From positions 288,543-333,864 of the forward strand of contig NZ_CP024769.1 of the NCBI RefSeq assembly GCF_011395035.1: a DNA stretch of 45,322 nucleotides. Reading direction: 5' to 3'. The translations under genes and the position numbers were made by a program. This document shows, piece by piece, positions 7,804 to 16,422 of the stretch. A model generated the notes under the pieces. It saw only the letters and a list, made by a program, of their open reading frames with translations. It searched no databases and had not been told where the DNA came from. Source of the stretch: Pantoea cypripedii (GTDB lineage Bacteria; Pseudomonadota; Gammaproteobacteria; Enterobacterales; Enterobacteriaceae). The stretch's first letter is position 1. Each line of letters starts with the position of its first letter.

Positions 7804-7931
7804 CGGCTGGTAAGCAGCATCAACGTACGTGCCTGCTCTTGCGGCGAGGGAGACTGTCGCGGTTCAGCGCTAAATACAGCAAATGCGGCCAGCAATAACA
7901 TACTGCTCAACAGATAAATGCCAGTTTTCAT
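7797..7931 (-). CDS. Frameshifted N-terminus (signal peptide) of the MscS-like channel
   Basis: A 44-codon frame starting MKTGIYLLSSMLLLAAF is a clear Sec signal peptide, preceded by a GAAGGTGG ribosome site 19 bp after the stop of the FadL-type gene. It continues SAEPRQSPSPQEQ and then ends at a TGA that overlaps the downstream channel frame. In the channel frame the DNA just upstream reads YVDAAYQPVVMLQ, a natural continuation. It is best read as the true beginning of the channel gene, separated by one frameshift. Confidence 0.6.
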   Translation of the reverse strand: MKTGIYLLSSMLLLAAFAVFSAEPRQSPSPQEQARTLMLLTSRW

Positions 7932-7950
7932 GCATGCCACCTTCATGACA

Positions 7951-9138
7951 TCAGAATTGATAGCTGTAATTCATGCTGAAAAAGTAGATATTGGGATCGT
8001 GATATCCGCCTTTCACCAGCGGTGATGACACTGACGATGATTCCATATTCAGATATTCAAATGCGGCACCAATATTACTGGATGGCGTGAGCTGATATTG
8101 GGCACCAATGCCGTAACGCCATGCCGCCCCTGATGGCATCGTCATCGCGGTATCGTCCTGGTTTTTATAGAAGCTGCTGTCATAGGCAATACCGGCATTC
8201 AAGCGCCATTGATCATTGGGACGAAACTGCACGCCGAGCGCGGTATGCCAGGTATCGTTCAGGCGATTTTCCCGCGTCAGCGGCTGGCCGGAAACCTGAA
8301 TCTGGTTCGCGCCGTAGCTGCTCCAGTCCTGCCAGCCCAAATCAGCAAGTAACGACCATTGCTGATTTAAATCATGAACCGCACTCAGCATCAGTTGAGC
8401 CGGGGTATTAATTTGCGCCGCAATCGGCAGGGCCCAGGAGACATTATCCAACTGCGGGAAACGTGCCTCGCCATTGATATTGAAGTGGTATTCCGTTTTG
8501 CTGGTATAAGTCAGGCCGATACGCGTTGCCTGCGTTACCTGCATCAACAGACCGGTGCGGAAATTGAGCGCCCAGTCGTGATCGGTGGCTTTCTCATCCT
8601 GCCCGTCAACATTGCGCGTCAGCGAAAGAAAACCGTAATTGATGCCGAGACCCAGCCCCCATGACAGGCGGTCATTAATCTTCAAGGCAATCGCAGGGCT
8701 GAGTGTCATCCCGACCAGGGTGCTTTTTTTGATCAGGCGGTCGCCAGCCCATTCACCAAAATCCAGTCCCAAACCGTAATTACCGTACAGGCCGATGCCC
8801 GCTGACCAGGCGTCGTTGATACGTTGCTGGTAAAAAACACTGGCACCGGGAAACCAGCCAATGGTGTTACCCGGGCTGTTGCCCTTCAGGATGGCATCGT
8901 TATCCAGTTGGTACGGCGTGTCGCCATACAGCGCTTGCAGGCCACCCGTGATCATGCGATCGGGCAGGCGTGTCATCCCGGCGGGGTTAGTCATCAATGT
9001 GGAAGCATCCTGCGCACGCGCTGCCTGGCCTGCACCCGCCAGCCCAATATCTTCCGTTGCGATTTCATACAGATAGAGGCCGCTGGCGCTGGCAGACAGC
9101 GGCGACATAACGGCCAGTAACAGGACAATATGGCGCAT
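7951..9138 (-). CDS. FadL/OMPP1/TodX-family outer membrane transporter
   Basis: About 395 aa. A signal peptide (MRHIVLLLAVMSPLSASA) leads to the family's N-terminal hatch motif with GLAGAGQAARAQDASTLMTN, where NPAGM follows, as in FadL-type channels. The rest is alternating aromatic beta strands ending in the typical C-terminal YSYQF. These proteins carry hydrophobic molecules such as fatty acids or aromatics across the outer membrane. In this operon it would admit hydrophobic sulfate esters. The frame opens with a TTG at 9150, but the ATG at 9138 is preceded by TTGGGAG at good spacing. It lies 16 bp after the small secreted-protein gene. Confidence 0.88.
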   Translation of the reverse strand: MRHIVLLLAVMSPLSASASGLYLYEIATEDIGLAGAGQAARAQDASTLMTNPAGMTRLPDRMITGGLQALYGDTPYQLDNDAILKGNSPGNTIGWFPGASVFYQQRINDAWSAGIGLYGNYGLGLDFGEWAGDRLIKKSTLVGMTLSPAIALKINDRLSWGLGLGINYGFLSLTRNVDGQDEKATDHDWALNFRTGLLMQVTQATRIGLTYTSKTEYHFNINGEARFPQLDNVSWALPIAAQINTPAQLMLSAVHDLNQQWSLLADLGWQDWSSYGANQIQVSGQPLTRENRLNDTWHTALGVQFRPNDQWRLNAGIAYDSSFYKNQDDTAMTMPSGAAWRYGIGAQYQLTPSSNIGAAFEYLNMESSSVSSPLVKGGYHDPNIYFFSMNYSYQF

Positions 9139-9154
9139 AATGGCTCCCAACTGT

Positions 9155-9454
9155 TTATTTGCTGGTTAAATCGGTTGGGCAGATCACAGCAGATATTTTT
9201 TGCTGGTAAAGCTGTTTTTTACCGTTTTTTAGCTCGTAAGCGGCGCTGGTTATGGCTTCATGGCTAGCCGGGTTATCCATAAAGTGTTTTTTCATTACTT
9301 CATCGGAAATGTTTTGACTGACATGGCAATGTGCACGCAAATCCTGGAGGATAGTTTGCTCGCGCAATGCCGTTGCGAGGCTGTCGTAAGGTGATGCGGC
9401 CAGGTGCTGAATGGGTATCACCGCGAATATGATCATCAGTAGAGATCGGCGCAT
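9155..9454 (-). CDS. Small secreted protein of unknown function
   Basis: A 99-aa protein with a short signal peptide (MRRSLLMIIFAVIPIQHLAAS) and an AAGGAG ribosome site. The mature part of about 80 residues has two cysteines, one in the middle (RAHCHV) and one near the end (VICPTD), that could form a disulphide in the periplasm. I recognise no family. It sits 14 bp after the sulfatase maturase gene and 16 bp before the FadL-type gene, so it is translated as part of the sulfatase operon. Confidence 0.65.
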   Translation of the reverse strand: MRRSLLMIIFAVIPIQHLAASPYDSLATALREQTILQDLRAHCHVSQNISDEVMKKHFMDNPASHEAITSAAYELKNGKKQLYQQKISAVICPTDLTSK

Positions 9455-9468
9455 GTTGTACTCCTTGA

Positions 9469-10743
9469 TTACTCTTTGAGGTTGTTAAGGATGCTGGCGA
9501 TTTGTTCTAAAGCAGGCATGGCTGATTTAAAGAATGTTTTGATACCAGGACATAAATAATTAAGCCCCAGTTCACCATCGGGTGCGCGCACGATGCGGTT
9601 TTTAGGACACTCGCCCCAGCACAATTTCAGGTAAGGACAGGTCTTGCAGTAGCGGGGCAGCGTGTCTCTTTTCCCTACGCCGAACTGGCGTTGCCGTTCG
9701 GAGAACACCAGATGCGCCAGTTTATGGGTAGTGACATTTCCCAGCCGATACTCCGGATAGACGTAATGATCGCAGGAAAAGACGTCACCATTTTTCTCTA
9801 TCGCCAGACCTTTGCCGCAAAATTCAGCGGTGATGCAAAGTTGCGACGGCAGCCCCATGGTTTGCACCACCGCGGTTTCAAACAGGTTGACCTGTACGCG
9901 CCCTAAGTCTTTGCTCACCCACTCCTGGAACGTCACTTTCAGAAACTGCCCCCAGTCTTCGGGATCGACTGACCAGTCCGTGACGATCGAGTCGAGGTCG
10001 CCCGGTTTTGCCCGGCGGGAACCGGTTACCGGGATAGTTTCGTCGCGCCAGAACTGGGGGGCGGTGCTTTTAAAATCGACCGGCTCCACACAGGGATTAA
10101 ATTGAATATAGGTGGCCCCCAGCTCCTGGGTCAAAAACCGATACACTTCAAGGGGAAATCTGGCGTTAGTCCGGTTCAACACCACCAGGGCATTAAAAGG
10201 CACGCCGTGGCGCTTTAATGCGTCGATACCTTTTATTACGCGATCAAAGGTAGGTTTTCCACTGCGTGTGACGCGGTAGCGATCATGCAATTCGCGTGGA
10301 CCATCAATGGAGACGCCCACCAGGAAATGATGTTTTTTGAGGAACGCAGCCCACTGATCGTTTATCAGTACGGCATTAGTTTGCAGATCGTTTTCAATTC
10401 GCTGATTTCTGGGTTGATATTTTTTTTGCAAGGCGACAACTTTTTCAAAAAATGCCAGACCCATAAGCGTTGGCTCACCGCCTTGCCATGAGAAAATAAT
10501 TTCCTCTCCGTCCTGGCTGGCAATGTACTGGCGAATAAAATCCTCCAGTATTTCATCGGTCATTCCTTTATCGCGGTGTTGATGGAGTAAATCTTCTTTA
10601 TGCAGATAAAAGCAATAACTGCAATCCAGGTTGCAGGTGGATCCGGAAGGCTTCGCCATCACATGATAACGACGTTTATAATTCACACCCAGTTTTTCAA
10701 AGGTAAGAATAGGGGGTAACGGGACGGTGGTACTGTGTTTCAT
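9469..10743 (-). CDS. Anaerobic sulfatase-maturating enzyme (radical SAM, AtsB-like)
   Basis: A 424-aa radical S-adenosylmethionine enzyme that oxidises the active-site Ser or Cys of sulfatases to formylglycine. The radical-SAM cluster is C37-x3-C41-x2-C44 in TCNLDCSYCFY. The C-terminal SPASM region has the cysteine series CKTCPYLKLCWGECPKNR, which binds further iron-sulfur clusters. The frame extends to a GTG at 10755, but the ATG at 10743 has GTGAGGA upstream at correct spacing. It lies 24 bp after the HAD gene in the operon that begins with a serine-type arylsulfatase, its expected substrate. Confidence 0.92.
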   Translation of the reverse strand: MKHSTTVPLPPILTFEKLGVNYKRRYHVMAKPSGSTCNLDCSYCFYLHKEDLLHQHRDKGMTDEILEDFIRQYIASQDGEEIIFSWQGGEPTLMGLAFFEKVVALQKKYQPRNQRIENDLQTNAVLINDQWAAFLKKHHFLVGVSIDGPRELHDRYRVTRSGKPTFDRVIKGIDALKRHGVPFNALVVLNRTNARFPLEVYRFLTQELGATYIQFNPCVEPVDFKSTAPQFWRDETIPVTGSRRAKPGDLDSIVTDWSVDPEDWGQFLKVTFQEWVSKDLGRVQVNLFETAVVQTMGLPSQLCITAEFCGKGLAIEKNGDVFSCDHYVYPEYRLGNVTTHKLAHLVFSERQRQFGVGKRDTLPRYCKTCPYLKLCWGECPKNRIVRAPDGELGLNYLCPGIKTFFKSAMPALEQIASILNNLKE

Positions 10744-10767
10744 CTCGTTCCTCACTTAGCTGCTGTG

Positions 10768-11775
10768 TTATTGCGGAAACACGACTTTCCAGTCCGTTTT
10801 CATGCTGACGACAGGCCAGCCTTTCGCCCTGGCTTCATCCAGCCCTTTGTCCAGCTTGCCAAAACTGGATTTCCGGTCGTAGGCATATTCACGATCGGCG
10901 TCATCATGATGCAGGTAAAGAACAAGACGGCTACCAGGGCCGGAGCTGACGTATTGCAGCATTGGCAGGTCGCCATCGGAATTACCGAAGGCTAAGATGG
11001 GCATGCGGCCAATATAACGATGGATGGCAACAGGTTTATTTTCGCCATCGTCAATAAAGTTGATGGCACCTTGTTTAATCAGTTGCGGATGGCCCTGTTT
11101 ATCCTGTTCGAATGTAATATTATCGGTGGACCCGATTACCTGTTCCGGCGGTATGCCATAAACTTTTTCCGTCCACGGACGCATAAAATCGGCACCGCCG
11201 CCTGAAACGATATAGGTTTTAAAACCGTTAGCCCGCAGGTAATTCAGTAGCTCCAGCATCGGCTGATAAACCAGTTCGGTATAGGGGCGTTTGAAACGGG
11301 GATCGCGCGCGGCGGCGAGCCAATGTAACACGTTGGCCTGATAAGCATCCGTCGTCATTCCGGCATCAGCGGCGTGTTCAATTGCCATCAGCCCCTGATT
11401 GCCTGTTGCTGCCACCGCATGCAGATCGTTTTCCAGTATTCCTTTAAAGGGTTGTTTGTCTTTCCATTCAGGATGCTGTGGGGCCAGTGTTTTAATGCGA
11501 TCAATCAGATAAACCAGCTGGACATAAGCCGGTTGCTCGGTCCAGAGCGTGCCGTCATTGTCGAACACAGCAATACGCTCCTCTGGTTTGACATAACCAG
11601 CGTCACCTTCATGCGTCACTTTCTGCACGAACGCGATTATTTTTTCCCGGGCGGAGGAATTATTCCAGGAAGGCAGGTCGGTTGCTGCATGGGCATTTTG
11701 TAAGGCGAAGAAAACACACAGAGCCAGAGCTATTGCCCAGATCTGTTTACCGGCCCGACGAACGATAATATTCAT
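10768..11775 (-). CDS. Periplasmic HAD-superfamily phosphatase-like protein
   Basis: A 335-aa exported protein with a signal peptide of about 30 residues ending NAHA. The haloacid-dehalogenase motif I is FDNDGTLW, with D72 the nucleophile and D74 the acid/base; motif II is YIVSGGGADF; the late motif GNSDGDLPML carries the metal-binding aspartates. This pattern fits phosphoserine phosphatase-like members. Its role beside a sulfatase is unclear; it might remove phosphate from organic phosphates released with sulfate esters. Start ATG 11775 with AAGG upstream; it lies 58 bp after the arylsulfatase gene and 24 bp before the maturase. Confidence 0.85.
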   Translation of the reverse strand: MNIIVRRAGKQIWAIALALCVFFALQNAHAATDLPSWNNSSAREKIIAFVQKVTHEGDAGYVKPEERIAVFDNDGTLWTEQPAYVQLVYLIDRIKTLAPQHPEWKDKQPFKGILENDLHAVAATGNQGLMAIEHAADAGMTTDAYQANVLHWLAAARDPRFKRPYTELVYQPMLELLNYLRANGFKTYIVSGGGADFMRPWTEKVYGIPPEQVIGSTDNITFEQDKQGHPQLIKQGAINFIDDGENKPVAIHRYIGRMPILAFGNSDGDLPMLQYVSSGPGSRLVLYLHHDDADREYAYDRKSSFGKLDKGLDEARAKGWPVVSMKTDWKVVFPQ

Positions 11776-11833
11776 CTGATTGCCTTAGTGAGGATGGGAA
11801 TACTGGCCCGATAATGATCGGGCCATTAATTAA

Positions 11834-13528
11834 TCAGTTACCGGTCGGTAATCCCAACTGGAAACCTTCTTTATTGAGCTGTTCGCGTACATTCTGGAAA
11901 CGCTGATACTGGCTGATGGTAATCGGGCCGGTATAGGATTCACTTTGTGCCGGGCGTGGTGGGTATTTGACGTAAGTTTTCATCAGGTCACCGATAGCTT
12001 GGTTAAATGTCACCAGTGTCCATGTGTGCTCGGTGTAGTTATTCATAAAGATGTCATAGCGTTCCTGCGGGTCCTGCCAGAGGTCAAAGATCTGTGGCAC
12101 GGTAGCCACATAGGAAGATGGTCCTTTCCAGCCTAAGTTGCTGTCTACCGCCAGACCACCGGTCGACATACCATTGTCACCGCGCAGATTAAATTCCGCC
12201 TTGTAATGCCCGACCCGAACCGCTCCCGGAGTCAGGTCATTCTCGGTGAAGTAGAACCATGCGGTACGTGGATCCGGGCCGGTGCCGAACAGCACCGGCG
12301 AGATGTCGTAACTGTCGAAAATAATCGGTTTACCAGCCCGATCATTTTTGGGCAGTTCTTTAATGCCGGCAACCGAGGCGAAGGTAGCCATTAAATCAAG
12401 CCCGCCGACGATGTCGTGATTCTTCACATCTGCTTTGATTTTTCCGGGCATCCAGGCGATGGCCGGAACGCGACTGCCGCCTTCACGATCGGTTCCTTTG
12501 GTGCCACGGAAGGGGGTATATCCGGCATCGGGATAGACATCCTGCCAGGCCCCATTATCGGTGGTGAACACCACCAGGGTATTTTTATCCAGACCAAGCG
12601 AGCGAACTTTATCCATGATATGACCGACACGGGCGTCCATTTCCACCATAGAATCGGCATATTTCGATTTTGACATCGATTTCCCAATAAAATCAGGGTC
12701 AGGCATATTCGGTTGATGGTTCTTCATAAAATTGATGCTCATAAAAAAGGGTTTAGTGTCTTTCGCATGAGCGTCGAGATATTCCAGAGAGGCTTTTTCC
12801 ACATAACGATCAAAGAAAGGAATACCGACCACACCCTCTTTGCCATTAATTTCAGGGGTATTGACGTACTGACCATTTATCTTGAAATCTTCATGGGGCG
12901 CTTCACCGGCTTTCCCTGATAATGCCCCACGCGTCACGCGGGCGAACATTTCACGCAGTTTAGGATCCATATCCGGGAACCAGGTTGGATCGGCGTAGGT
13001 GTAGGCATTGAGATGATAAAGCCCGACATAGCGCATCTCGTCATAACCCTGGGCGTTAGGCAGGGCATAGTCCGATTCACCCAGGTGCCACTTGCCGGTG
13101 AAGAATGTATCGTAACCGGCTGTTTTCAATACCGAGGCCAGTGTCCATTCCTCTTTTGGTAACCCGCCACCCTGACCCTGGAAAGCCACGGTGGTCATGC
13201 CACTGCGGTTAGGTATGCGGCCGGTTTGCATTGCCGCACGGCCTGGGGTACTGCTTGGTTGTCCGTAAAAACTGAAGAAGGTCATCCCTTCCTGGGCCAT
13301 TTTATCGAGATTTGGCGTTGGCATACCCCGGCCTTCACCACCACCGTATGCGCCGAGATCGCCATAACCGGTGTCATCAGCAACAATCAGAATGATGTTA
13401 GGCTTACTGCCATCGCCCTGATTGTCCGTCACATTTTTTGCGGGTTCTTCCGCCCGGCTGGCACCAGGGAGCAATATTGAGCCAGCAGCCAGAGCCAGAA
13501 CGCCGACGCCTTTGTAGGATCTGTTCAT
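11834..13528 (-). CDS. Arylsulfatase, serine-type (AtsA-like)
   Basis: A 564-aa exported sulfatase that hydrolyses sulfate esters in the periplasm. A signal peptide covers residues 1-26 (ending ASRA). The metal site begins with ILIVADDTGYGDLG. The catalytic motif is S93-T-P-G-R followed by AAMQTGR, with serine instead of the cysteine of Cys-type sulfatases, so activation requires conversion of serine to formylglycine by a radical-SAM maturase. That enzyme is encoded two genes downstream, as in the Klebsiella ats pair. The frame opens at 13576, but the ATG at 13528 gives the signal peptide and has AAGGA upstream. First gene of a six-gene operon. Substrate not determinable; aryl or lipid-like sulfates are plausible given the FadL-type channel. 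Confidence 0.9.
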   Translation of the reverse strand: MNRSYKGVGVLALAAGSILLPGASRAEEPAKNVTDNQGDGSKPNIILIVADDTGYGDLGAYGGGEGRGMPTPNLDKMAQEGMTFFSFYGQPSSTPGRAAMQTGRIPNRSGMTTVAFQGQGGGLPKEEWTLASVLKTAGYDTFFTGKWHLGESDYALPNAQGYDEMRYVGLYHLNAYTYADPTWFPDMDPKLREMFARVTRGALSGKAGEAPHEDFKINGQYVNTPEINGKEGVVGIPFFDRYVEKASLEYLDAHAKDTKPFFMSINFMKNHQPNMPDPDFIGKSMSKSKYADSMVEMDARVGHIMDKVRSLGLDKNTLVVFTTDNGAWQDVYPDAGYTPFRGTKGTDREGGSRVPAIAWMPGKIKADVKNHDIVGGLDLMATFASVAGIKELPKNDRAGKPIIFDSYDISPVLFGTGPDPRTAWFYFTENDLTPGAVRVGHYKAEFNLRGDNGMSTGGLAVDSNLGWKGPSSYVATVPQIFDLWQDPQERYDIFMNNYTEHTWTLVTFNQAIGDLMKTYVKYPPRPAQSESYTGPITISQYQRFQNVREQLNKEGFQLGLPTGN

Positions 13529-13702
13529 CGTATGAATCCTTAGAAATCGCGGTTGATGAATAAAAACTAAATTCAACAGGGGTACTGATATTGAGCGAAA
13601 TCCGGTGTCGGAAATTTTTATAAAGATTAGAAATGGCGAATGCTTAAAATAACGCTTAGGAAAGAGGCGGGCTGCTAAATGACGTCGCAGCCCGTTGAAT
13701 AA

Positions 13703-15676
13703 TTACGGTGTCACTATATTGAACCAGAACTCGAATTTATCCATGTAACCCAGCAGTTCATCGACTTTGGCAGGGTTACCGCTGATTTTGACTTCCCCTT
13801 TATCCTGCGCCTGCTTCAGCGTTTCTTCCTTCAGGATGATGTTGTTCAGGGTGTCGCGGTTGAGAGTGAGGGTGGCATCGGCGTTCTGTCCCTGGGCATT
13901 GGCTGTGTGGTTGAGCACGCCGTTTTCCAGTTCCAGCTTATATTTACCGCCATCATCGCCCAGATCGACGTTAATCACTGCCTTCGCATTACCCGCTTTC
14001 TCGCCATTGATATGCACGGCCAGGAAATCGAAGAACATTTCCGGTGTCATCGCTCTGACCGTATCCGGGCTGGCAGTGTTGGGGGTTGGGCCTTTGATCA
14101 CTCCGTTACGCAGTTCCTGCGCGCCGGTCAGATAGAAATTGCGCCACGGGCCAGATTCTGCCTGATACCCGAGCTGTTCCAGCGCATCGGCTTCCAGATC
14201 GCGCGCGGCTTTGTTGTTGGGATCGGCAAAAACCACTTTGCTGACCACCTGCGCTACCCAGCGATAATTTCCCTGGTCGAAGTCGGTTTTGGCTTTTTGC
14301 AGGATATTGTCGGCACCGCCCATATAATCGACGTATTTCTTCGCCGCTTCTTCCGGCGGTAGCTCATCCAGCGTAGCCGGATTGCCATCAAACCAGCCAA
14401 GATACAGCACATAAGTGGCTTTAACATCATGACTGACGGAGCCGTAATAACCCCGGTTCGCCCAGGTTTTTGCCAGTCCATCCGGTAGTTTGAAGTTGGC
14501 GGCAATTTCATCACGCGTCAGACCTTCATTCGCCATCCGCAGCGTCTGGTCGTTGATGTAGCGATAGAGATCACGCTGAGTTTTCAGCAGGTTGTTGACG
14601 TTATCATTGCCCCAGGTCGGCCAGTGATGCTGGGCGATGATAATCTCAGCCTTATCGCCCCAGCGGGTGATGGCATCGTTGATGTATTTTGACCAGGGCA
14701 GCGGTTCACGAATTTTTGCACCGCGCAGCGAGTAGGTGTTGTGCAAGGTATGGGTGACGTCTTCAGCCGCCTCAATCATTTTTTTCTCTTCGACATACCA
14801 CAACATTTCTGACGGGGCTTCCGAACCCGGAGCCATCATAAATTCATAGGTCAGGCCATCAATGGTGTGCTTCTCACCGGTTTTGGTAATGGTGTCCGTT
14901 GGCGCTATCAGCGTGACGGTTCCTGCCGAAGTGGTGGTGCCTAATCCGGCACCGACCTGGCCTTTCGGGTCGGCTTTCAACAGGTTGCCGTACATATAAC
15001 TGGCACGGCGGCTCATTACGTTACCCGCCATGATGTTTTCAGACACCGCGGCCTCCATAAATCCTGCCGGTGCGTAAATTTTAACTTTGCCGGATTTCAC
15101 ATCCGCTTCATCGACCACGCCGCGTACCCCACCGTAGTGGTCAACGTGACTATGGGTGTAAATCACCGCCACTACCGGCTTTTTGCCGCGATGTTTGTAG
15201 TAAAGATCCATCCCCACTTTGGCGGTTTCAGCAGAAACCAGCGGGTCGATAACCGTGATGCCTTTATCACCTTCGATGATGGTCATATTGGAGAGGTCAA
15301 GATTACGGATTTGGTAGACACCATCGGTAACCTGGAAAAGCCCACTGATATTGATCAACTGCGACTGACGCCAAAGACTTGGGTTAACGCTATCCGGGGA
15401 TTTCTCCCCCTCTTTAATAAACGCGTACTGGCCCGGATCCCAGATAACATTTCCCGCTTCGCCTTTAATCACCGCATCAGGTAAAGCTGCGATAAAACCT
15501 TTATGGGCGTCACTAAAATCAGTCTTATCAGAGAAAGGGAGTTGGTTATATAACACGTCATTCGTTTCTTTAGTCGCTGTGGTGGCATCTTTGCGTAAAT
15601 CCGCGGCAGAAAAGGAATTAAATGCGTTGGTCAGCAGCGTAGCAAGCACAAGGCAATGCAGGTATTTCCGTTTCAT
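13703..15676 (-). CDS. Alkyl sulfatase of the SdsA/YjcS metallo-beta-lactamase family
   Basis: A 657-aa exported enzyme with a signal peptide in the first ~24 residues. The metallo-beta-lactamase domain holds the zinc motif THSHVDHYGG (H175, H177, D179, H180); a dimerisation region follows and the last ~120 residues form the SCP-2-like alkyl-chain-binding domain. Length and order agree with SDS hydrolases. It cleaves primary or secondary alkyl sulfates to alcohol and sulfate. The ATG at 15676 has a TTGAGG ribosome site. It is 174 bp upstream of the arylsulfatase start, in the same direction, so the locus attacks both aryl and alkyl sulfates for sulfur or carbon. Confidence 0.92.
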   Translation of the reverse strand: MKRKYLHCLVLATLLTNAFNSFSAADLRKDATTATKETNDVLYNQLPFSDKTDFSDAHKGFIAALPDAVIKGEAGNVIWDPGQYAFIKEGEKSPDSVNPSLWRQSQLINISGLFQVTDGVYQIRNLDLSNMTIIEGDKGITVIDPLVSAETAKVGMDLYYKHRGKKPVVAVIYTHSHVDHYGGVRGVVDEADVKSGKVKIYAPAGFMEAAVSENIMAGNVMSRRASYMYGNLLKADPKGQVGAGLGTTTSAGTVTLIAPTDTITKTGEKHTIDGLTYEFMMAPGSEAPSEMLWYVEEKKMIEAAEDVTHTLHNTYSLRGAKIREPLPWSKYINDAITRWGDKAEIIIAQHHWPTWGNDNVNNLLKTQRDLYRYINDQTLRMANEGLTRDEIAANFKLPDGLAKTWANRGYYGSVSHDVKATYVLYLGWFDGNPATLDELPPEEAAKKYVDYMGGADNILQKAKTDFDQGNYRWVAQVVSKVVFADPNNKAARDLEADALEQLGYQAESGPWRNFYLTGAQELRNGVIKGPTPNTASPDTVRAMTPEMFFDFLAVHINGEKAGNAKAVINVDLGDDGGKYKLELENGVLNHTANAQGQNADATLTLNRDTLNNIILKEETLKQAQDKGEVKISGNPAKVDELLGYMDKFEFWFNIVTP

Positions 15677-16114
15677 TGATTGACCTCAACTGGATGGACT
15701 AAAAAATTTAATCATGTTTGAAGTCTGGTGAATTTCGGGCCAGTGAAAGGTAGACTTTTGGCCTGAAAATATCGATTTAAGATGTGTAAAATTAATAATA
15801 TTTTGAAATAAACGTAGCCGATGGCTTACAGTAATCAAGCGAAGCGATAACAGTTTATTTTATTTTTGGATGTCCGAAAAAACTTAAAGACCAGCGGTTT
15901 AGTGGAGATGCCTGATGTTGCAGTGAAGTTATCTCCGTGGAAAATATCCTGTTTTCATCTCGTGTCGCTCCGCTAATAACCTGGTTTGGCTGGTAAGGTT
16001 TCGCTGGAAAATAAGCGACGGTATAAATTGCGCAGTTGCAATATTCCTAACGCAGTCTAAAAATTTAATTGCTGCAATGCATAGTCCATTCTCAATTATC
16101 TCTGAGGTGTGATA
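15677..16114. other. Divergent intergenic region, AT-rich
   Basis: This stretch of about 440 bases separates the alkylsulfatase gene from the DUF1471 gene and must hold both promoters. It is AT-rich and has no convincing gene. A weak dyad with GGCCA and TGGCC arms lies near 15738-15762. I see no clear operator or sigma-54 site. Confidence 0.4.
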
Positions 16115-16381
16115 ATGAAAAGAATTTTGACAGGAATGATAGCGTGTATTACCGCCTCGCTAATTTGCTTTTCGGCTTTTGCTGCAAAGGAAATCAGTAA
16201 GGCAGAGGCAAAGCAATATCAAAAAGTTGGCACCGTCAGCTCCACTAAAGAACATACTTCACCACGTGCGGTGATGGAGGAAATTTCACAAAAGGCCGAT
16301 GCGATGGGGGGGAAATATTTTGTTATCACCTCCGGTAATGAAGGTGACAAAGTACGAGCTACCGCGACGGTATACAAATAA
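16115..16381 (+). CDS. Small exported DUF1471 (BhsA/McbA/YdgH-type) stress protein
   Basis: An 88-aa periplasmic or surface protein: signal peptide MKRILTGMIACITASLICF... ending AFA, then one DUF1471 domain recognised by YQKVGTVSS near the start and ADAMGGKYFVITS followed by a final ATATVYK strand. Members of this enterobacterial family respond to stress and influence biofilm or permeability; the specific role is unknown. An in-frame GTG at 16109 precedes, but the ATG at 16115 has GAGG at the right distance. Single gene, convergent with the TonB receptor gene across a terminator. Confidence 0.85.
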   Translation: MKRILTGMIACITASLICFSAFAAKEISKAEAKQYQKVGTVSSTKEHTSPRAVMEEISQKADAMGGKYFVITSGNEGDKVRATATVYK

Positions 16382-16386
16382 CCTCA

Positions 16387-16412
16387 CTGCGCCCTGCTGA
16401 TGCGGGGCGCAG
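16387..16412. terminator. Bidirectional terminator-like hairpin
   Basis: CTGCGCCC (16387-16394) pairs with GGGCGCAG (16405-16412) around a 10-nt loop, and CCATCTTTTAT follows on the plus strand. It lies between the converging stop codons of the DUF1471 and receptor genes. Confidence 0.65.
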
Positions 16413-16422
16413 CCATCTTTTA

